NCBI GenBank assembly: GCA_020634755.1
Contig: JACKBC010000002.1
Span: forward strand, 268,291 to 332,290
Source: Caldilineaceae bacterium
Lineage (GTDB): Bacteria > Chloroflexota > Anaerolineae > Caldilineales > Caldilineaceae
Reading direction: 5' to 3'
DNA length: 64,000 nt
Shown here: piece by piece, positions 17,708 through 25,652 of the stretch
How the letters are laid out: every line of letters starts with the position of its first letter
Numbering within the stretch: the stretch's first letter is position 1
Notes under the pieces: generated by a model
Database searches by the model: none
What the model was told of the DNA's origin: nothing
The model's input: the letters and a program-made list of their open reading frames with translations, nothing else
Program-made: the position numbers and the translations under genes

Positions 17708-17753
17708 AACACCTTCTGGTGTAGACATTTGGCTAGTCTACCGGGGTGTTTTT
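17708..17753 (+). terminator. hairpin with T-run after the second tRNA-Arg copy
   Basis: AACACC (17708-17713) pairs with GGTGTT (17745-17750), with an inner GTAGAC/GTCTAC stem, followed by TTTTT. The arrangement (tRNA, hairpin with T-run, then an ATG within 2 nt) is the same as at 15734-15872, although the hairpin sequences differ. Confidence 0.7.
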
Positions 17754-17754
17754 C

Positions 17755-17920
17755 ATGGAAAACGCACGGTTTTTCCTTCGTGATGCCCTCGCTATATTTG
17801 TACTCGATAGACGCTCACACAACTTAGTAGAAAAATCAACAGGAAATTTACTATGCGTTACTTTCTAGCCATTTAATGGTCTATATCAATATATTAAGCG
17901 GCATAACTATCATGTCTTAA
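17755..17920 (+). pseudogene. second tyrosine recombinase remnant, frameshifted
   Basis: ATG 17755 opens 37 codons ending at TAG 17866. 'LAIFVLDRRSHNLVEKST' aligns with 'LDLFLLDRRAQNLADKSI' of the remnant at 15870. After 'EKST' the similarity continues in another frame (…EIYYALLSSHLMVYINIL…), where the first copy has 'IDIYRRRLRGFVLW'. So this is a frameshifted and truncated paralogue. It is placed after the second tRNA copy exactly as the first remnant follows the first tRNA. Confidence 0.65.
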
Positions 17921-18009
17921 CCCCATGCGATTAAGTGCAAAAACATAGATATCTGTAACGGATATTGTACTGAATATTTTTCCTAGTGAATTTAAAAGGT
18001 TTTATTGTA

Positions 18010-18744
18010 ATGAACATCAGAGGCGCTAATTCTTGTCCATCATGCGGTGGACCGGTCGATATTCCTGGGCGAGCGATTACGACGACTTGCGCGTATTGTG
18101 GCGTATCTATTTCAATTGAGCGCTCGGATGGCGATGTTATGTTGACCATCTCTAGCGCAATCGAAGAATCTGCGGAAAGCGTCAAGGCGGCTGTCAAGGA
18201 GAGTGCCAATTCTCAGATTGACGAAATGAGAAGAATTGCGCTTGAAAATCAACTTGCAACAAAGCAATCATCACTCCAATCTATTCAAAAGGAGATTCGA
18301 GAACTAGACAGAACAAACACGAAGGGCATGTATAAATGGCAAATAAAAGAGTGGAAAAAACAGCGCCATGGGTTGCGCGAGGAGGAGAGTAAATTAATTG
18401 CTGAAATTCGCAGACTTCAAATCCAGATTGACCACAAATCGCTTCTAAGCGATACAGATGTAGATATTGAATATCAAGTCGATAATCGGCTTATGGCGTC
18501 AATGGGGCGCAAGTTAGGAAGTTCTTCGCTTGGTCGATATGTAATCGCACCTATCGTATTTGGTATCATCCCCACTCAACGAATGACATGGGTTCAACTG
18601 CTCATTATGCTTACGTTTGCTATGATCTTTGTTGCTGTTGACGCTAATGGTGGGCTAGTTCAGGCTGCTGGTACTTGGATGTTCTATGTAGCCATCTTCA
18701 AGTGTGCTGCGAATGCATATCGTGGCATCAGAGGTGCTGCATAA
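18010..18744 (+). CDS. zinc-ribbon, coiled-coil membrane protein
   Basis: The frame opens at a GTG (17986), but the ATG at 18010 with AAAAGG ten bases upstream is the better start, giving 244 residues. The N-terminus is a zinc ribbon: 'CPSCGGPVDIPG' then 'CAYCG'. Residues about 50-150 form a highly charged coiled coil ('KEIRELDRTN', 'REEESKLIAEIRRLQIQI'). Two hydrophobic segments near the C-terminus ('LLIMLTFAMIFVAV' and 'GTWMFYVAIFKCAAN') should anchor it in the membrane. I do not recognise the family. It lies right of the second integrase remnant in the AT-rich stretch and is probably element cargo. Confidence 0.7.
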   Translation: MNIRGANSCPSCGGPVDIPGRAITTTCAYCGVSISIERSDGDVMLTISSAIEESAESVKAAVKESANSQIDEMRRIALENQLATKQSSLQSIQKEIRELDRTNTKGMYKWQIKEWKKQRHGLREEESKLIAEIRRLQIQIDHKSLLSDTDVDIEYQVDNRLMASMGRKLGSSSLGRYVIAPIVFGIIPTQRMTWVQLLIMLTFAMIFVAVDANGGLVQAAGTWMFYVAIFKCAANAYRGIRGAA

Positions 18745-18747
18745 CAG

Positions 18748-18761
18748 AAACATGCATGTTT
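18748..18761. repeat. 14-bp perfect palindrome AAACATGCATGTTT
   Basis: It lies just past the stop of the zinc-ribbon gene and 29 bp before the Nudix ATG. It could be an operator or half of a short hairpin followed by TTC; no further support. Confidence 0.4.
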
Positions 18762-18790
18762 TTCATAATATTTGAAAGAATTGGTATGAA

Positions 18791-19204
18791 ATGGCACGTG
18801 CAGAAGTAGTACGTCCCTATATTGGCATTGGGGTAATCATCCAGCGCGACAAGCAGATTCTTTTGGGCAAACGCAAAGGGGCACATGGCGAGGGCTGCTG
18901 GCAGTTCCCAGGGGGTCAGCTGGAATTCTTTGAGGAAATTGAGACCTGTGCCCGGCGGGAAGTGCTGGAGGAGACCGGTCTGCACATTGCCAATTTGCGC
19001 GCCGGCCCGTTTACCAATGACTTATTTGTCGCAGAAGGCAAGCACTATGTGACGCTCTTTGTGCTGGCCGATTATGTGGATGGCGAAGCGCAGGTATTGG
19101 AGCCGCATAAGTGTACGCAGTGGAGCTGGTTTGCCTGGGCCGATTTACCGAGCCCGCTCTTTTTGCCCATTGTCAATCTGCAAACGCAAGGTTTTTCCTT
19201 GTGA
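18791..19204 (+). CDS. Nudix hydrolase
   Basis: The 137-residue product carries an exact Nudix box, Gx5Ex7REUxEExGU, from 'GGQLEFFEEIETCARR' through 'EVLEETGL'. Nudix enzymes cleave nucleoside diphosphates linked to another group, using Mg2+ bound by the box glutamates. The N-terminal 'YIGIGVIIQRDKQILLGKRKG' and the short length resemble NUDT15/MutT-like nucleotide pyrophosphatases, but the substrate is uncertain. The first gene to the right of the AT-rich island and back to the normal chromosomal composition. Confidence 0.92.
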   Translation: MARAEVVRPYIGIGVIIQRDKQILLGKRKGAHGEGCWQFPGGQLEFFEEIETCARREVLEETGLHIANLRAGPFTNDLFVAEGKHYVTLFVLADYVDGEAQVLEPHKCTQWSWFAWADLPSPLFLPIVNLQTQGFSL

Positions 19205-19290
19205 CGCATGGCTCAGCGAATTATGGCTTTGGCAGCCAGGCCCGAGCCAAGCCGACCCACTTCCTACCTGTTTGCTAAATGTCCGCAACG

Positions 19291-19563
19291 TCACGCCATC
19301 AATTCCGGCAACCATGCGCGATAGACCGACCAGCTATCGCCCGCCGGATCCCAGCGCAGTTCATAGCTGCTCTCATCGACGCCGCGCACCAAAAAGCAGC
19401 GCAGCGACTTGCCCGCCACGCGCTCTTCCCACTGCCGGCCCACATCGCCCACGTAGCGCGTTTTGCCCCGCCACAAAAAGGATGTGGGGCGAATGGAACC
19501 GCTGGGCAACATGCGCACCAGCACATCCACCTGTTCATTTACATAGACTTCTCTCGTCATCAT
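19291..19563 (-). CDS. DUF6504-like small protein, 90 aa
   Basis: The frame begins at 19614, but two adjacent ATGs at 19563 and 19560 have AAGGA 5 or 8 nt upstream and are preferred. The ~90-residue product has 'YVNEQVDVLVRMLPSG', 'FLWRGKTRYVGDVGRQWEE', 'RCFLVRGVDES' and 'ELRWDPAGDSWSVYRAWL', a pattern I associate with DUF6504 proteins of Actinobacteria and Chloroflexota. The function is unknown. It lies 80 bp downstream of cinA on the same strand and may be read from the same transcript. Confidence 0.65.
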   Translation of the reverse strand: MMTREVYVNEQVDVLVRMLPSGSIRPTSFLWRGKTRYVGDVGRQWEERVAGKSLRCFLVRGVDESSYELRWDPAGDSWSVYRAWLPELMA

Positions 19564-19576
19564 TCTATTCCTTGTA

Positions 19577-19612
19577 AAACGTACGCAAGCCTGGCGGAAA
19601 AATTGCCAGGTC
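19577..19612 (-). repeat. partial copy of the 76-bp repeat family
   Basis: ACGCAAGCCTGGCGGAAA matches one end of the 76-bp element (reverse orientation), and the rest has diverged or been lost. It lies in the leader of the DUF6504-like gene. Confidence 0.5.
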
Positions 19613-19645
19613 AACTATTTTAATTCTTGGAAAAGCCTTTATCCA

Positions 19646-20155
19646 TCACCTTGCGGCGTAATCCACCAGCATCTGGAGCGCGGCCTGGGCGCTGAGCAGC
19701 TTGTTGCCGCTGCGGTCGGCGGACCAGATAAAGCGCTCGGCGCGCTCGACACCATCAGCACTGCTCAGATGAATATGCACCAGCCCCACTGGCTTTTCAG
19801 CCGAGCCACCACCCGGCCCGGCCACGCCCGTAATGGCCACGGCCACAGCCACATCATACAGCTGGCGTGCACCCTGCGCCATTTGGGCAGCCACTTCATA
19901 ACTGACCGCGCCCTGCGTCATTAATGTTTCATGCTGCACGCCCAATACCTTTTCCTTGGCGGCATAGGAATAGGTGATGGCCCCCCCAGCAAACCACGCA
20001 GAGCTGCCCGCCACCTCGGTGATTAAGTGGCCCACCAAACCACCAGTGCAGCTCTCCGCCGTGGCGCACATCTGGCCCTTGGCCATAAGCAATTCGCCCA
20101 ATTGGCGAGACAACGCCGCGGCCTCTTGTGCAATGTCTACATGTTCGGTACTCAT
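19646..20155 (-). CDS. pncC: CinA C-terminal domain protein (nicotinamide-nucleotide amidase-like)
   Basis: The ATG at 20155 overlaps the stop of the upstream gene as ATGA, a typical coupled start, so it is preferred over the upstream frame extension to 20194. The 169-residue product is a stand-alone CinA C-terminal domain: 'ATAESCTGGLVGHLITEV', 'GGAITYSYAAKEKVLGV', 'AVAITGVAGPGGGSAEKPVG'. PncC deamidates nicotinamide mononucleotide to nicotinic acid mononucleotide in the pyridine nucleotide cycle. The symbol assumes this activity, which in some CinA-domain proteins is absent. Confidence 0.88.
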   Translation of the reverse strand: MSTEHVDIAQEAAALSRQLGELLMAKGQMCATAESCTGGLVGHLITEVAGSSAWFAGGAITYSYAAKEKVLGVQHETLMTQGAVSYEVAAQMAQGARQLYDVAVAVAITGVAGPGGGSAEKPVGLVHIHLSSADGVERAERFIWSADRSGNKLLSAQAALQMLVDYAAR

Positions 20156-21441
20156 TGAGATGGTTTCTCTCCTTTGTGAGCAACGCGCCGGCACAGCAGA
20201 ATCAGTCGCTCGTCTCCACGGCGGGTAAAGATAATCACTGCGTCACGTCCCGTGGGCGCCGTTTTGAGTCGGGCCCGCATCTGCTCGGGCTCAATGGGCG
20301 CACCCCGTTTCTTAATCTCCACCGATTGAATTTGCCGCGCTTGCAAACGCCGATTGAGCTGCTTTAACCCAAACGGCAAAATCTCCTCGATTTGAAACGT
20401 CTGCGTCAATGGGTGCGCACGGTGCGCTGACGATACCAGATAGGCGATCTGTTGGTCAAATAGGTGGGCGTCCAATAGCGTGCACAACTCGGCGAAAGCA
20501 CCGGCGCGGATCACCGCGGGATCTGGCTCGTGTAAATATTGCCCCACGCACAGCTCCCCAATCGGCGGCGCGGCGCCCGCAGCCGTCAATGTATGCCACG
20601 CCACGCCCGTGTGAACGCTGGCCAGGCGCGGCATCTCTGACGCCACCGACGCAATTGGACCGGCGGGCCAGCGAGCGGGCTCGCCAAACCAAAGCACGGC
20701 TTCTTTACAGGTGGCGGCGTGGCTAATAAACTCTACGCAGCAGCGCCCGCAAAGTTCCGCCGGCAGCGCCTGCGTCAGTTCGGCCAGGTCCAAGCCGGGC
20801 ATGACCTTGGCGCCAAGCAGGGCCATGCGCTGCTGCAATTGCAGCAGCGCATGGAATGGCGGTTGCAGGGCGTGCAGGCTAAAGATGCGCTGCTCGTTCA
20901 TGCGCCGGGCCGGGTCGGCAAAGGCGGCGGCGGCGGCTGGCAGGCGCCCCGCGGCCATGTCAGCGGTCCAGTCGGCCTGCCGAAATTCAACCCGATGCGC
21001 CACGCCCACGGCCTGCGCATTGGCCTGTGCAAACCGCAGGCGCACCGGGTCCGTTTCATAGGCAATGACCGACCGCGTCTGCGCCAATGCCAGCAGATCG
21101 CCACCGATCCCGCAGCCTAGATCAAGCAGGGGGCCCGGTGGTGCATGCTGGTCAAAAAGGGCGGCGCGGCGTTGAGCAATGGGCCAAGCCGTGGCTTGCT
21201 CCAATGCCTCAGGCACAAAGAAGAGCTGATCCGCTTCAGGAAATTTTGTGGCGGCCTTCTGACGTAAACGGACCAGCGACAACAGCGCGCCGGCCTGTTC
21301 TGGCGTATAGCTGCGCCGCAGTGCAGAGAGCAGCGATAAGGTATGGGCGGCGCCCAAGTCGGCATGGGCAAGCTCGTTGGCCGCCGCTTTTCCCACAGAA
21401 GAGAGCAGAAAATCCGCTGTCTTGATACTTAAGAATTGCAT
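20152..21441 (-). CDS. THUMP-like class I SAM-dependent methyltransferase
   Basis: The frame extends to 21549, but the ATG at 21441 gives the expected N-terminus 'MQFLSIKTADFLLSS', so 429 residues. Motif I for AdoMet binding is 'LLDLGCGIGGD' at about 105-115, followed by 'VIAYETDPVRLRFAQANA' and 'ADPARRMN', a signature of the 'THUMP-like' methyltransferase family found in Actinobacteria and Chloroflexota. The C-terminal third has the THUMP-like domain ('QIEEILPFGLKQLNRRLQAR', 'IIFTRRGDERLILLC'). The substrate is unknown, perhaps RNA. Translation is coupled to pncC (ATGA overlap). No good ribosome binding site precedes the start. Confidence 0.85.
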   Translation of the reverse strand: MQFLSIKTADFLLSSVGKAAANELAHADLGAAHTLSLLSALRRSYTPEQAGALLSLVRLRQKAATKFPEADQLFFVPEALEQATAWPIAQRRAALFDQHAPPGPLLDLGCGIGGDLLALAQTRSVIAYETDPVRLRFAQANAQAVGVAHRVEFRQADWTADMAAGRLPAAAAAFADPARRMNEQRIFSLHALQPPFHALLQLQQRMALLGAKVMPGLDLAELTQALPAELCGRCCVEFISHAATCKEAVLWFGEPARWPAGPIASVASEMPRLASVHTGVAWHTLTAAGAAPPIGELCVGQYLHEPDPAVIRAGAFAELCTLLDAHLFDQQIAYLVSSAHRAHPLTQTFQIEEILPFGLKQLNRRLQARQIQSVEIKKRGAPIEPEQMRARLKTAPTGRDAVIIFTRRGDERLILLCRRVAHKGEKPSQ

Positions 21442-21550
21442 AAATTTTAGACCAAATCGTATGACAACAGTATAGTGCGCACCTTGACGAGAACCCCTAT
21501 TTAGGGCTACACTATTGACCTGCGGTAGGCGTTTGGCACTCATACACAAT

Positions 21551-21630
21551 CAGTACACCGCAACGGTGTTGGCGATATAGGCGTCTGTCTCGATTGAGGA
21601 ATCCGACTCTATTGCTTGTCATTGCGATCT
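21551..21630 (+). repeat. ~80-bp repeat, copy 1 of 3
   Basis: Begins with a small hairpin word CACCGCAACGGTG, then 'TTGGCGATATAGGCGTCTGT', 'AATCCGACTCTAT' and 'CTTGTCATTGCGA'. Related copies are at 45811-45890 (same strand) and 58361-58440 (opposite strand). All three lie in intergenic DNA. Confidence 0.75.
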
Positions 21631-21747
21631 ACTGACAATCGCTACCAGCGCATAACAAATACGGCATATCAAATAGCAAGTATATCATGATTTACGTGGG
21701 GCGGCTTACGGGTGGCGCTTGCGTAAGTCCTAATCAAAAGGAGTATT

Positions 21748-22620
21748 ATGAGCGTACATCAAGAATCGATTAAAGGCCAAGGTGCGGCTGGGGCCATTGA
21801 TGAAGCCCCTGAACTCGAATACAGCATTGTGCGTCAGGATTCGTTGGCCATGTTTGGGGCGGCGGTCGGCGGCGCGATTTTGGGTATGCTGCTCACGCTG
21901 CTTGTGCTGGCCATTGTCAATAACGGCACGTTGCGCTACAGCAGCGGCAATCGGCTCGACACCGTTGAAACTGCTTTCAACGCGCTGAGCGAAAATGTGA
22001 ACACCAACACGGCCAATTTAAACACATTGGGCGAACAGGTCACCACCGACCTGGCCACGCTGTCCAACCAGCGCCAGCAGGAATTGGGCGAGATCAATAG
22101 CTCATTGGCCACGCTCAACGTCACGCGCCGCCAGTTCGACACCTTTATGGGCGCTCTTTCCGACGCCATGTCCACCATGCAGGGCATGACCACCGAGGAT
22201 GCACCGGCTCCGGCCGCTGAAGCCGCGCCGGCTCAAGCCGTGGAAGCGGAAGCTGCCCCGGCCACAACAGAGAGCGCCGAGTTGGCCGTGCCGCTGATGG
22301 TGAGCAGCGCCGATCTGCCCGCCGATGAGCTCGTGGTGCTTCCCTTTGTAGACGCCAATGGCAATGGCCAAATGGATGAAGGCGAAACCAATGAGCTGGG
22401 CGTTACCGCTTCTCTGCTGGGTGAAGGCGACCACGTGGTGGCCACGCTGGAAGCCACCGATGCCGGCATTACTTTCGAGCATCTCAGCGCCGGCACCTAT
22501 CAGCTGGTGGTGGAAGATACCCACGGCATGACGCTGCTGAGCGCTGACCAGACGACCATCGATATTGCGGCTGACGCCACAGAGGGTCAGATCGTATATA
22601 TCCCGTTGGCCGGCGAATAA
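21748..22620 (+). CDS. membrane-anchored coiled-coil protein with extracellular beta domain
   Basis: A strong AAAGGAG precedes the ATG. The 290-residue protein has a short cytoplasmic head, one membrane helix at about 34-57 ('AAVGGAILGMLLTLLVLAIV'), a heptad-rich coiled coil (about 65-145), an Ala/Pro/Glu-rich linker (about 150-180) and a C-terminal beta-sandwich like SdrD B or Cna B domains, with a calcium-binding-like 'DANGNGQMDEGE' loop. It ends 'QIVYIPLAGE'. The topology suggests a cell-surface stalk protein. I do not recognise a specific family. It stands alone between a repeat and a strong terminator. Confidence 0.75.
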   Translation: MSVHQESIKGQGAAGAIDEAPELEYSIVRQDSLAMFGAAVGGAILGMLLTLLVLAIVNNGTLRYSSGNRLDTVETAFNALSENVNTNTANLNTLGEQVTTDLATLSNQRQQELGEINSSLATLNVTRRQFDTFMGALSDAMSTMQGMTTEDAPAPAAEAAPAQAVEAEAAPATTESAELAVPLMVSSADLPADELVVLPFVDANGNGQMDEGETNELGVTASLLGEGDHVVATLEATDAGITFEHLSAGTYQLVVEDTHGMTLLSADQTTIDIAADATEGQIVYIPLAGE

Positions 22621-22635
22621 GAATCATTTGTATAT

Positions 22636-22671
22636 AAAAAAAGGAGACGGCAAATGCCGTCTCCTTTTTTT
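22636..22671. terminator. strong bidirectional rho-independent terminator
   Basis: A perfect 17-bp stem (AAAAAAAGGAGACGGCA / TGCCGTCTCCTTTTTTT) with a 2-nt AA loop. A-tract and T-tract flank it, so it can end transcripts of both the plus gene ending at 22620 and the minus gene ending at 22681. Confidence 0.95.
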
Positions 22672-22680
22672 ATGCATACG

Positions 22681-23862
22681 CTAGACGCCCATTGGCTGCG
22701 TGGGCATCTCCACCCGGCAAACTTGCCGCGTATTGGCGGCTTCGCGCGCCCACAGGCAAGTCAGCGCGCTGAGAATGCCTGCATCCAGCGGACTGCGGGA
22801 AGGGGCGCCATCACGCATGGCCATGAGAAAATCGTAGCAAAGCTCACGGTCGCCGCCAAAATGGGGCATACTGCCGCTAAAGTCAATGGTCTCCACCGTG
22901 GGCCGGCTGTGGCTAAAGACTTTGATCTGATTGCGATACCAATCAAACTCGATGGTGCCTTTATAGCCATAAAGCCGCGCCCCGCGCTGGGCGGCTTCGT
23001 AGCGCGTAAAAAAGTTTTGCGCATAGACCGTCTGCACGCCATTCTCATATTCGATCAAGCAGCTGCCCATATCCTCATGCTGAAAACCCTCGGCAAAGAC
23101 ACACCACTGTCGCTCGCCGCCAAACTCCACAGCCTGTCCCTCAAATCCATAGCGGAAGCGGTTAAACGGGCTTTCGGGACATTCCTCACGCAGCGCACAA
23201 TCCTTGCACTGCAAGTCAAAAGGCATCTCTCCACCAAAGACGCGCAATGCCTTCATGGCGCTGATCCAGGCCGGACGCTGGCCCAGTAGATAGTTGATGT
23301 AGTCCAGATCGTGCGTGGCCTTTTGTAGAAAAAGCCCGCCATTCTCATCATAATTGCGTTGCCACGTTTTGTAGTAGACCGACGCATAAGGCACGTTGCA
23401 CCAGGCCACCACATTTTCCACCGTGCCAATTTGCCCCGAATCTACAATCTCTTTAACCGTCTGCACAATGGGGCTGAGCCGCAGCGGAAAAGAGACCACC
23501 ACGGGTGCATCCGCATGCTGCCAGCTTTGGGCCAGCTGTTGCACCTGGTCAAACGTAATCGCCACTGGCTTTTCCAGAAAAAGCGGCAACCCCGTAGGCG
23601 CCACTTTACACGCCATTTCGGTGTGCAGCCGGCAGCGCGTGCCAATCATAATGCCGTCCAGCCGCCCCGATTCGCTGGCTAAAAGATCGTCGGCGCTTTC
23701 ATAAAAAGCGGCGTCCTGCAACAGCGGATCGTTGCGCGCCCGAATTTCTGCGGCCCGCGGGTCTGCAATGGCCGTGACGCCATATGGAATGCCCCATACC
23801 GCCAAATCACGAGCCATATGGGACACGCGACTACCATAGCCAATAATACCAATTCGCAACAT
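22681..23862 (-). CDS. Gfo/Idh/MocA family oxidoreductase
   Basis: The ATG at 23862 (AAGAGG 7 nt upstream) is preferred to the longer frame from 23913, giving 393 residues. It begins with the Rossmann motif 'MLRIGIIGYGSRVSHMA', followed by 'DGIMIGTRCRLHTEMA' and the family 'LPLFLEKPVAI' segment containing the catalytic-type Lys in EKP. The C-terminal domain contains four cysteines ('LQCKDCALREECPES') that could bind metal, unusual in most family members but known in some. Substrates are usually sugars or sugar derivatives; none can be assigned here. Confidence 0.88.
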   Translation of the reverse strand: MLRIGIIGYGSRVSHMARDLAVWGIPYGVTAIADPRAAEIRARNDPLLQDAAFYESADDLLASESGRLDGIMIGTRCRLHTEMACKVAPTGLPLFLEKPVAITFDQVQQLAQSWQHADAPVVVSFPLRLSPIVQTVKEIVDSGQIGTVENVVAWCNVPYASVYYKTWQRNYDENGGLFLQKATHDLDYINYLLGQRPAWISAMKALRVFGGEMPFDLQCKDCALREECPESPFNRFRYGFEGQAVEFGGERQWCVFAEGFQHEDMGSCLIEYENGVQTVYAQNFFTRYEAAQRGARLYGYKGTIEFDWYRNQIKVFSHSRPTVETIDFSGSMPHFGGDRELCYDFLMAMRDGAPSRSPLDAGILSALTCLWAREAANTRQVCRVEMPTQPMGV

Positions 23863-23975
23863 AACAACCCTCTTCTTCTGTTGTATGAAAGACATTATCG
23901 GTAATAAGGTCATTTAAAAATCGTGCGCTGATTCACGCGGATGAACTCAGATTGTGCAGAGAGCATCAGCGTTTA

Positions 23976-24010
23976 TCCGCGTACGCAATCTTAATTCCGA
24001 TAATCTCTAA
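23976..24010. repeat. 35-bp dispersed repeat, copy 1
   Basis: A stretch ending TTCCGATAATCTCTAA matches 42752-42786 at about 30 of 35 positions. Both copies lie in intergenic DNA. Confidence 0.65.
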
Positions 24011-24192
24011 AGTCGTAAAATCTAAAAATCTGTAAGAAGCTGTCGGAAAAGTCACGATTGGGTCCAAAAACATGCCGGGAAAGGGCCGATTGCGGATAAT
24101 TTGACCAGAATTTCGTGGCCCTTTCCCGGAATGTGACACGCCTTAATCACCTTTTCAGACCGCTTCTAAAGTCGTAAAATCTAAAAATCTGT
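24006..24192. repeat. 28-bp direct repeats flanking an inverted repeat
   Basis: Identical 28-bp repeats at 24006-24033 and 24165-24192 enclose about 130 bp. Inside, CCGGGAAAGGGCC (24076-24088) and GGCCCTTTCCCGG (24118-24130) are exact complements. Sequence just past the direct repeats is also similar, so either a tandem duplication with a later insertion, or an insertion with a long duplicated flank, could explain it. Confidence 0.75.
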
Positions 24193-24292
24193 CAGGAAAA
24201 ATCACCGGTTCACCAGAACTTCCGCATTGCGCCGATCTGTTTTGCAGGAAGCCGATTCATCAAGTATGATGCAGAAAGGAGCGAATGACAAA

Positions 24293-25432
24293 ATGGATTT
24301 ACGGCAATTTGACCCTCGAACACCAGCGTTTCGGGCCAACCCCTACCCCTACTACGCCATGTTACGCTCAGTCGCGCCTATATTCTATTGGTCCGAATGG
24401 GGCATCTGGTTTCTGACCCGCCACGATGATTGCACGGCGCTGGCGCGCGATAATCGCTTTGGCAACCGCCCCACGGGAGACTCCATCCTCTTCCAAAATC
24501 CGCCAGACCACACGCGGATGCGGGGATTGATGCAGCGCGCCTTTACACCGCGCATGGTGGAAAAGCAGCGCGCCCATATTCAGTTTATTACCGATCAGTT
24601 GCTGGATCGCGTGCAGGATGCCGGATGCATGGATGTTGTCACCGATTTGGCCTATCCGTTGCCGGTCACCGTCATCGCCGCCATGTTGGGGGTGCCGGCG
24701 GCAGACCACGCCAAGTTCCACAGTTGGTCGGTGGCGCTGGTAAACAGTTTGGACCTCAAGCGCGACGCCCAGGTCGACGAGCGCGCGGCGCAGGCCACCG
24801 CCGCTTTTGAGGAGTATTTTGCGCACTTAATTGCCAAACGCCGCGCCGACCCGCAGGATGATCTGCTGAGCGCCCTCATTGCCGCCGAAGCAGCCGGTGA
24901 AAAGCTTACAACGTCTGAACTCTTCTTCAACAGCCGTCTCTTGCTGATTGCGGGCTATGAAACAACGGTGGGGTTAATTAGCAACGGCGTTTACGCACTT
25001 TTGCAACATCCAGAGCAGCGGCACAGGCTACAGACAGAACCGCAGCATATTGCATCCGCCGTTGAAGAGCTGCTGCGATTTGATGCCCCTATCCAAATGG
25101 TTGGACGGGCTGCCCTGCAAGATGTAGAATATAAGGGTCACCACTTTAAAGATGGCGACTCTATTGGTTTGATGACGGGCGCGGCCAATCGTGATCCATG
25201 CCGTTTTGCCGAACCGGACCGGCTGGACATTCTGCGCACCCCCAATCCACATATGGCTTTTGGCTCGGGGATACACTATTGCCTGGGCGCGCCACTGGCC
25301 CGGCTGGAAGGTCAGATTGCCATACAGACCTTGTTCAAGCGCATGCCCCAGTTGGCGCTGGCAATCGATAAGCCCCTCTATCGGGACAACTATGTTTTTC
25401 GCGGACTCCAATCACTGCCAGCTTCATTTTAG
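24293..25432 (+). CDS. cytochrome P450
   Basis: The open frame begins with a TTG at 24227, but the ATG at 24293, preceded by AGGAG 11 nt upstream, gives the expected N-terminus 'MDLRQFDPRTPAFRANPYPY' and 379 residues. The haem-binding loop 'FGSGIHYCLGAPLAR' has the axial Cys at residue 330; the I-helix oxygen-binding motif is 'LLIAGYETTVGL'; the ExxR motif is 'EELLRF'. It resembles soluble bacterial class I P450s such as CYP107/CYP197-type enzymes. No ferredoxin or reductase gene is nearby. The substrate is unknown. Confidence 0.93.
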   Translation: MDLRQFDPRTPAFRANPYPYYAMLRSVAPIFYWSEWGIWFLTRHDDCTALARDNRFGNRPTGDSILFQNPPDHTRMRGLMQRAFTPRMVEKQRAHIQFITDQLLDRVQDAGCMDVVTDLAYPLPVTVIAAMLGVPAADHAKFHSWSVALVNSLDLKRDAQVDERAAQATAAFEEYFAHLIAKRRADPQDDLLSALIAAEAAGEKLTTSELFFNSRLLLIAGYETTVGLISNGVYALLQHPEQRHRLQTEPQHIASAVEELLRFDAPIQMVGRAALQDVEYKGHHFKDGDSIGLMTGAANRDPCRFAEPDRLDILRTPNPHMAFGSGIHYCLGAPLARLEGQIAIQTLFKRMPQLALAIDKPLYRDNYVFRGLQSLPASF

Positions 25433-25533
25433 CGTCCATGCCGCTGCGGACGCAATGAACACAAAAAAAAGCGGCGGGCGCCCGCCCCCAGGCGCTGCGT
25501 AAGTCATGTTTAGTATAACTTTTACATACTTAA

Positions 25534-25609
25534 GTTACGCAGCGACAGCCAGTCTGCTGGAGAGAAACAGGAACGTCGGCGAGCCGACTTTCTGCTAGGC
25601 TGGCGTAAC
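25534..25609 (+). repeat. 76-bp structured repeat, copy B
   Basis: GTTACGCA at 25534 and GCGTAAC ending at 25609, with central GTCGGC-GA-GCCGAC. Exactly 76 bp, same orientation as copies C and D. It lies between the P450 and DHH genes. Confidence 0.9.
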
Positions 25610-25652
25610 ATAATACATATTGTGAACTTACAAACAGATACTTGAATGGATT

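Noticed and set aside
25466..25490. GC-rich palindrome with an A-run after the P450 gene as a terminator
   Set aside because: The T-run would serve only minus-strand transcripts, and no minus-strand gene ends here.
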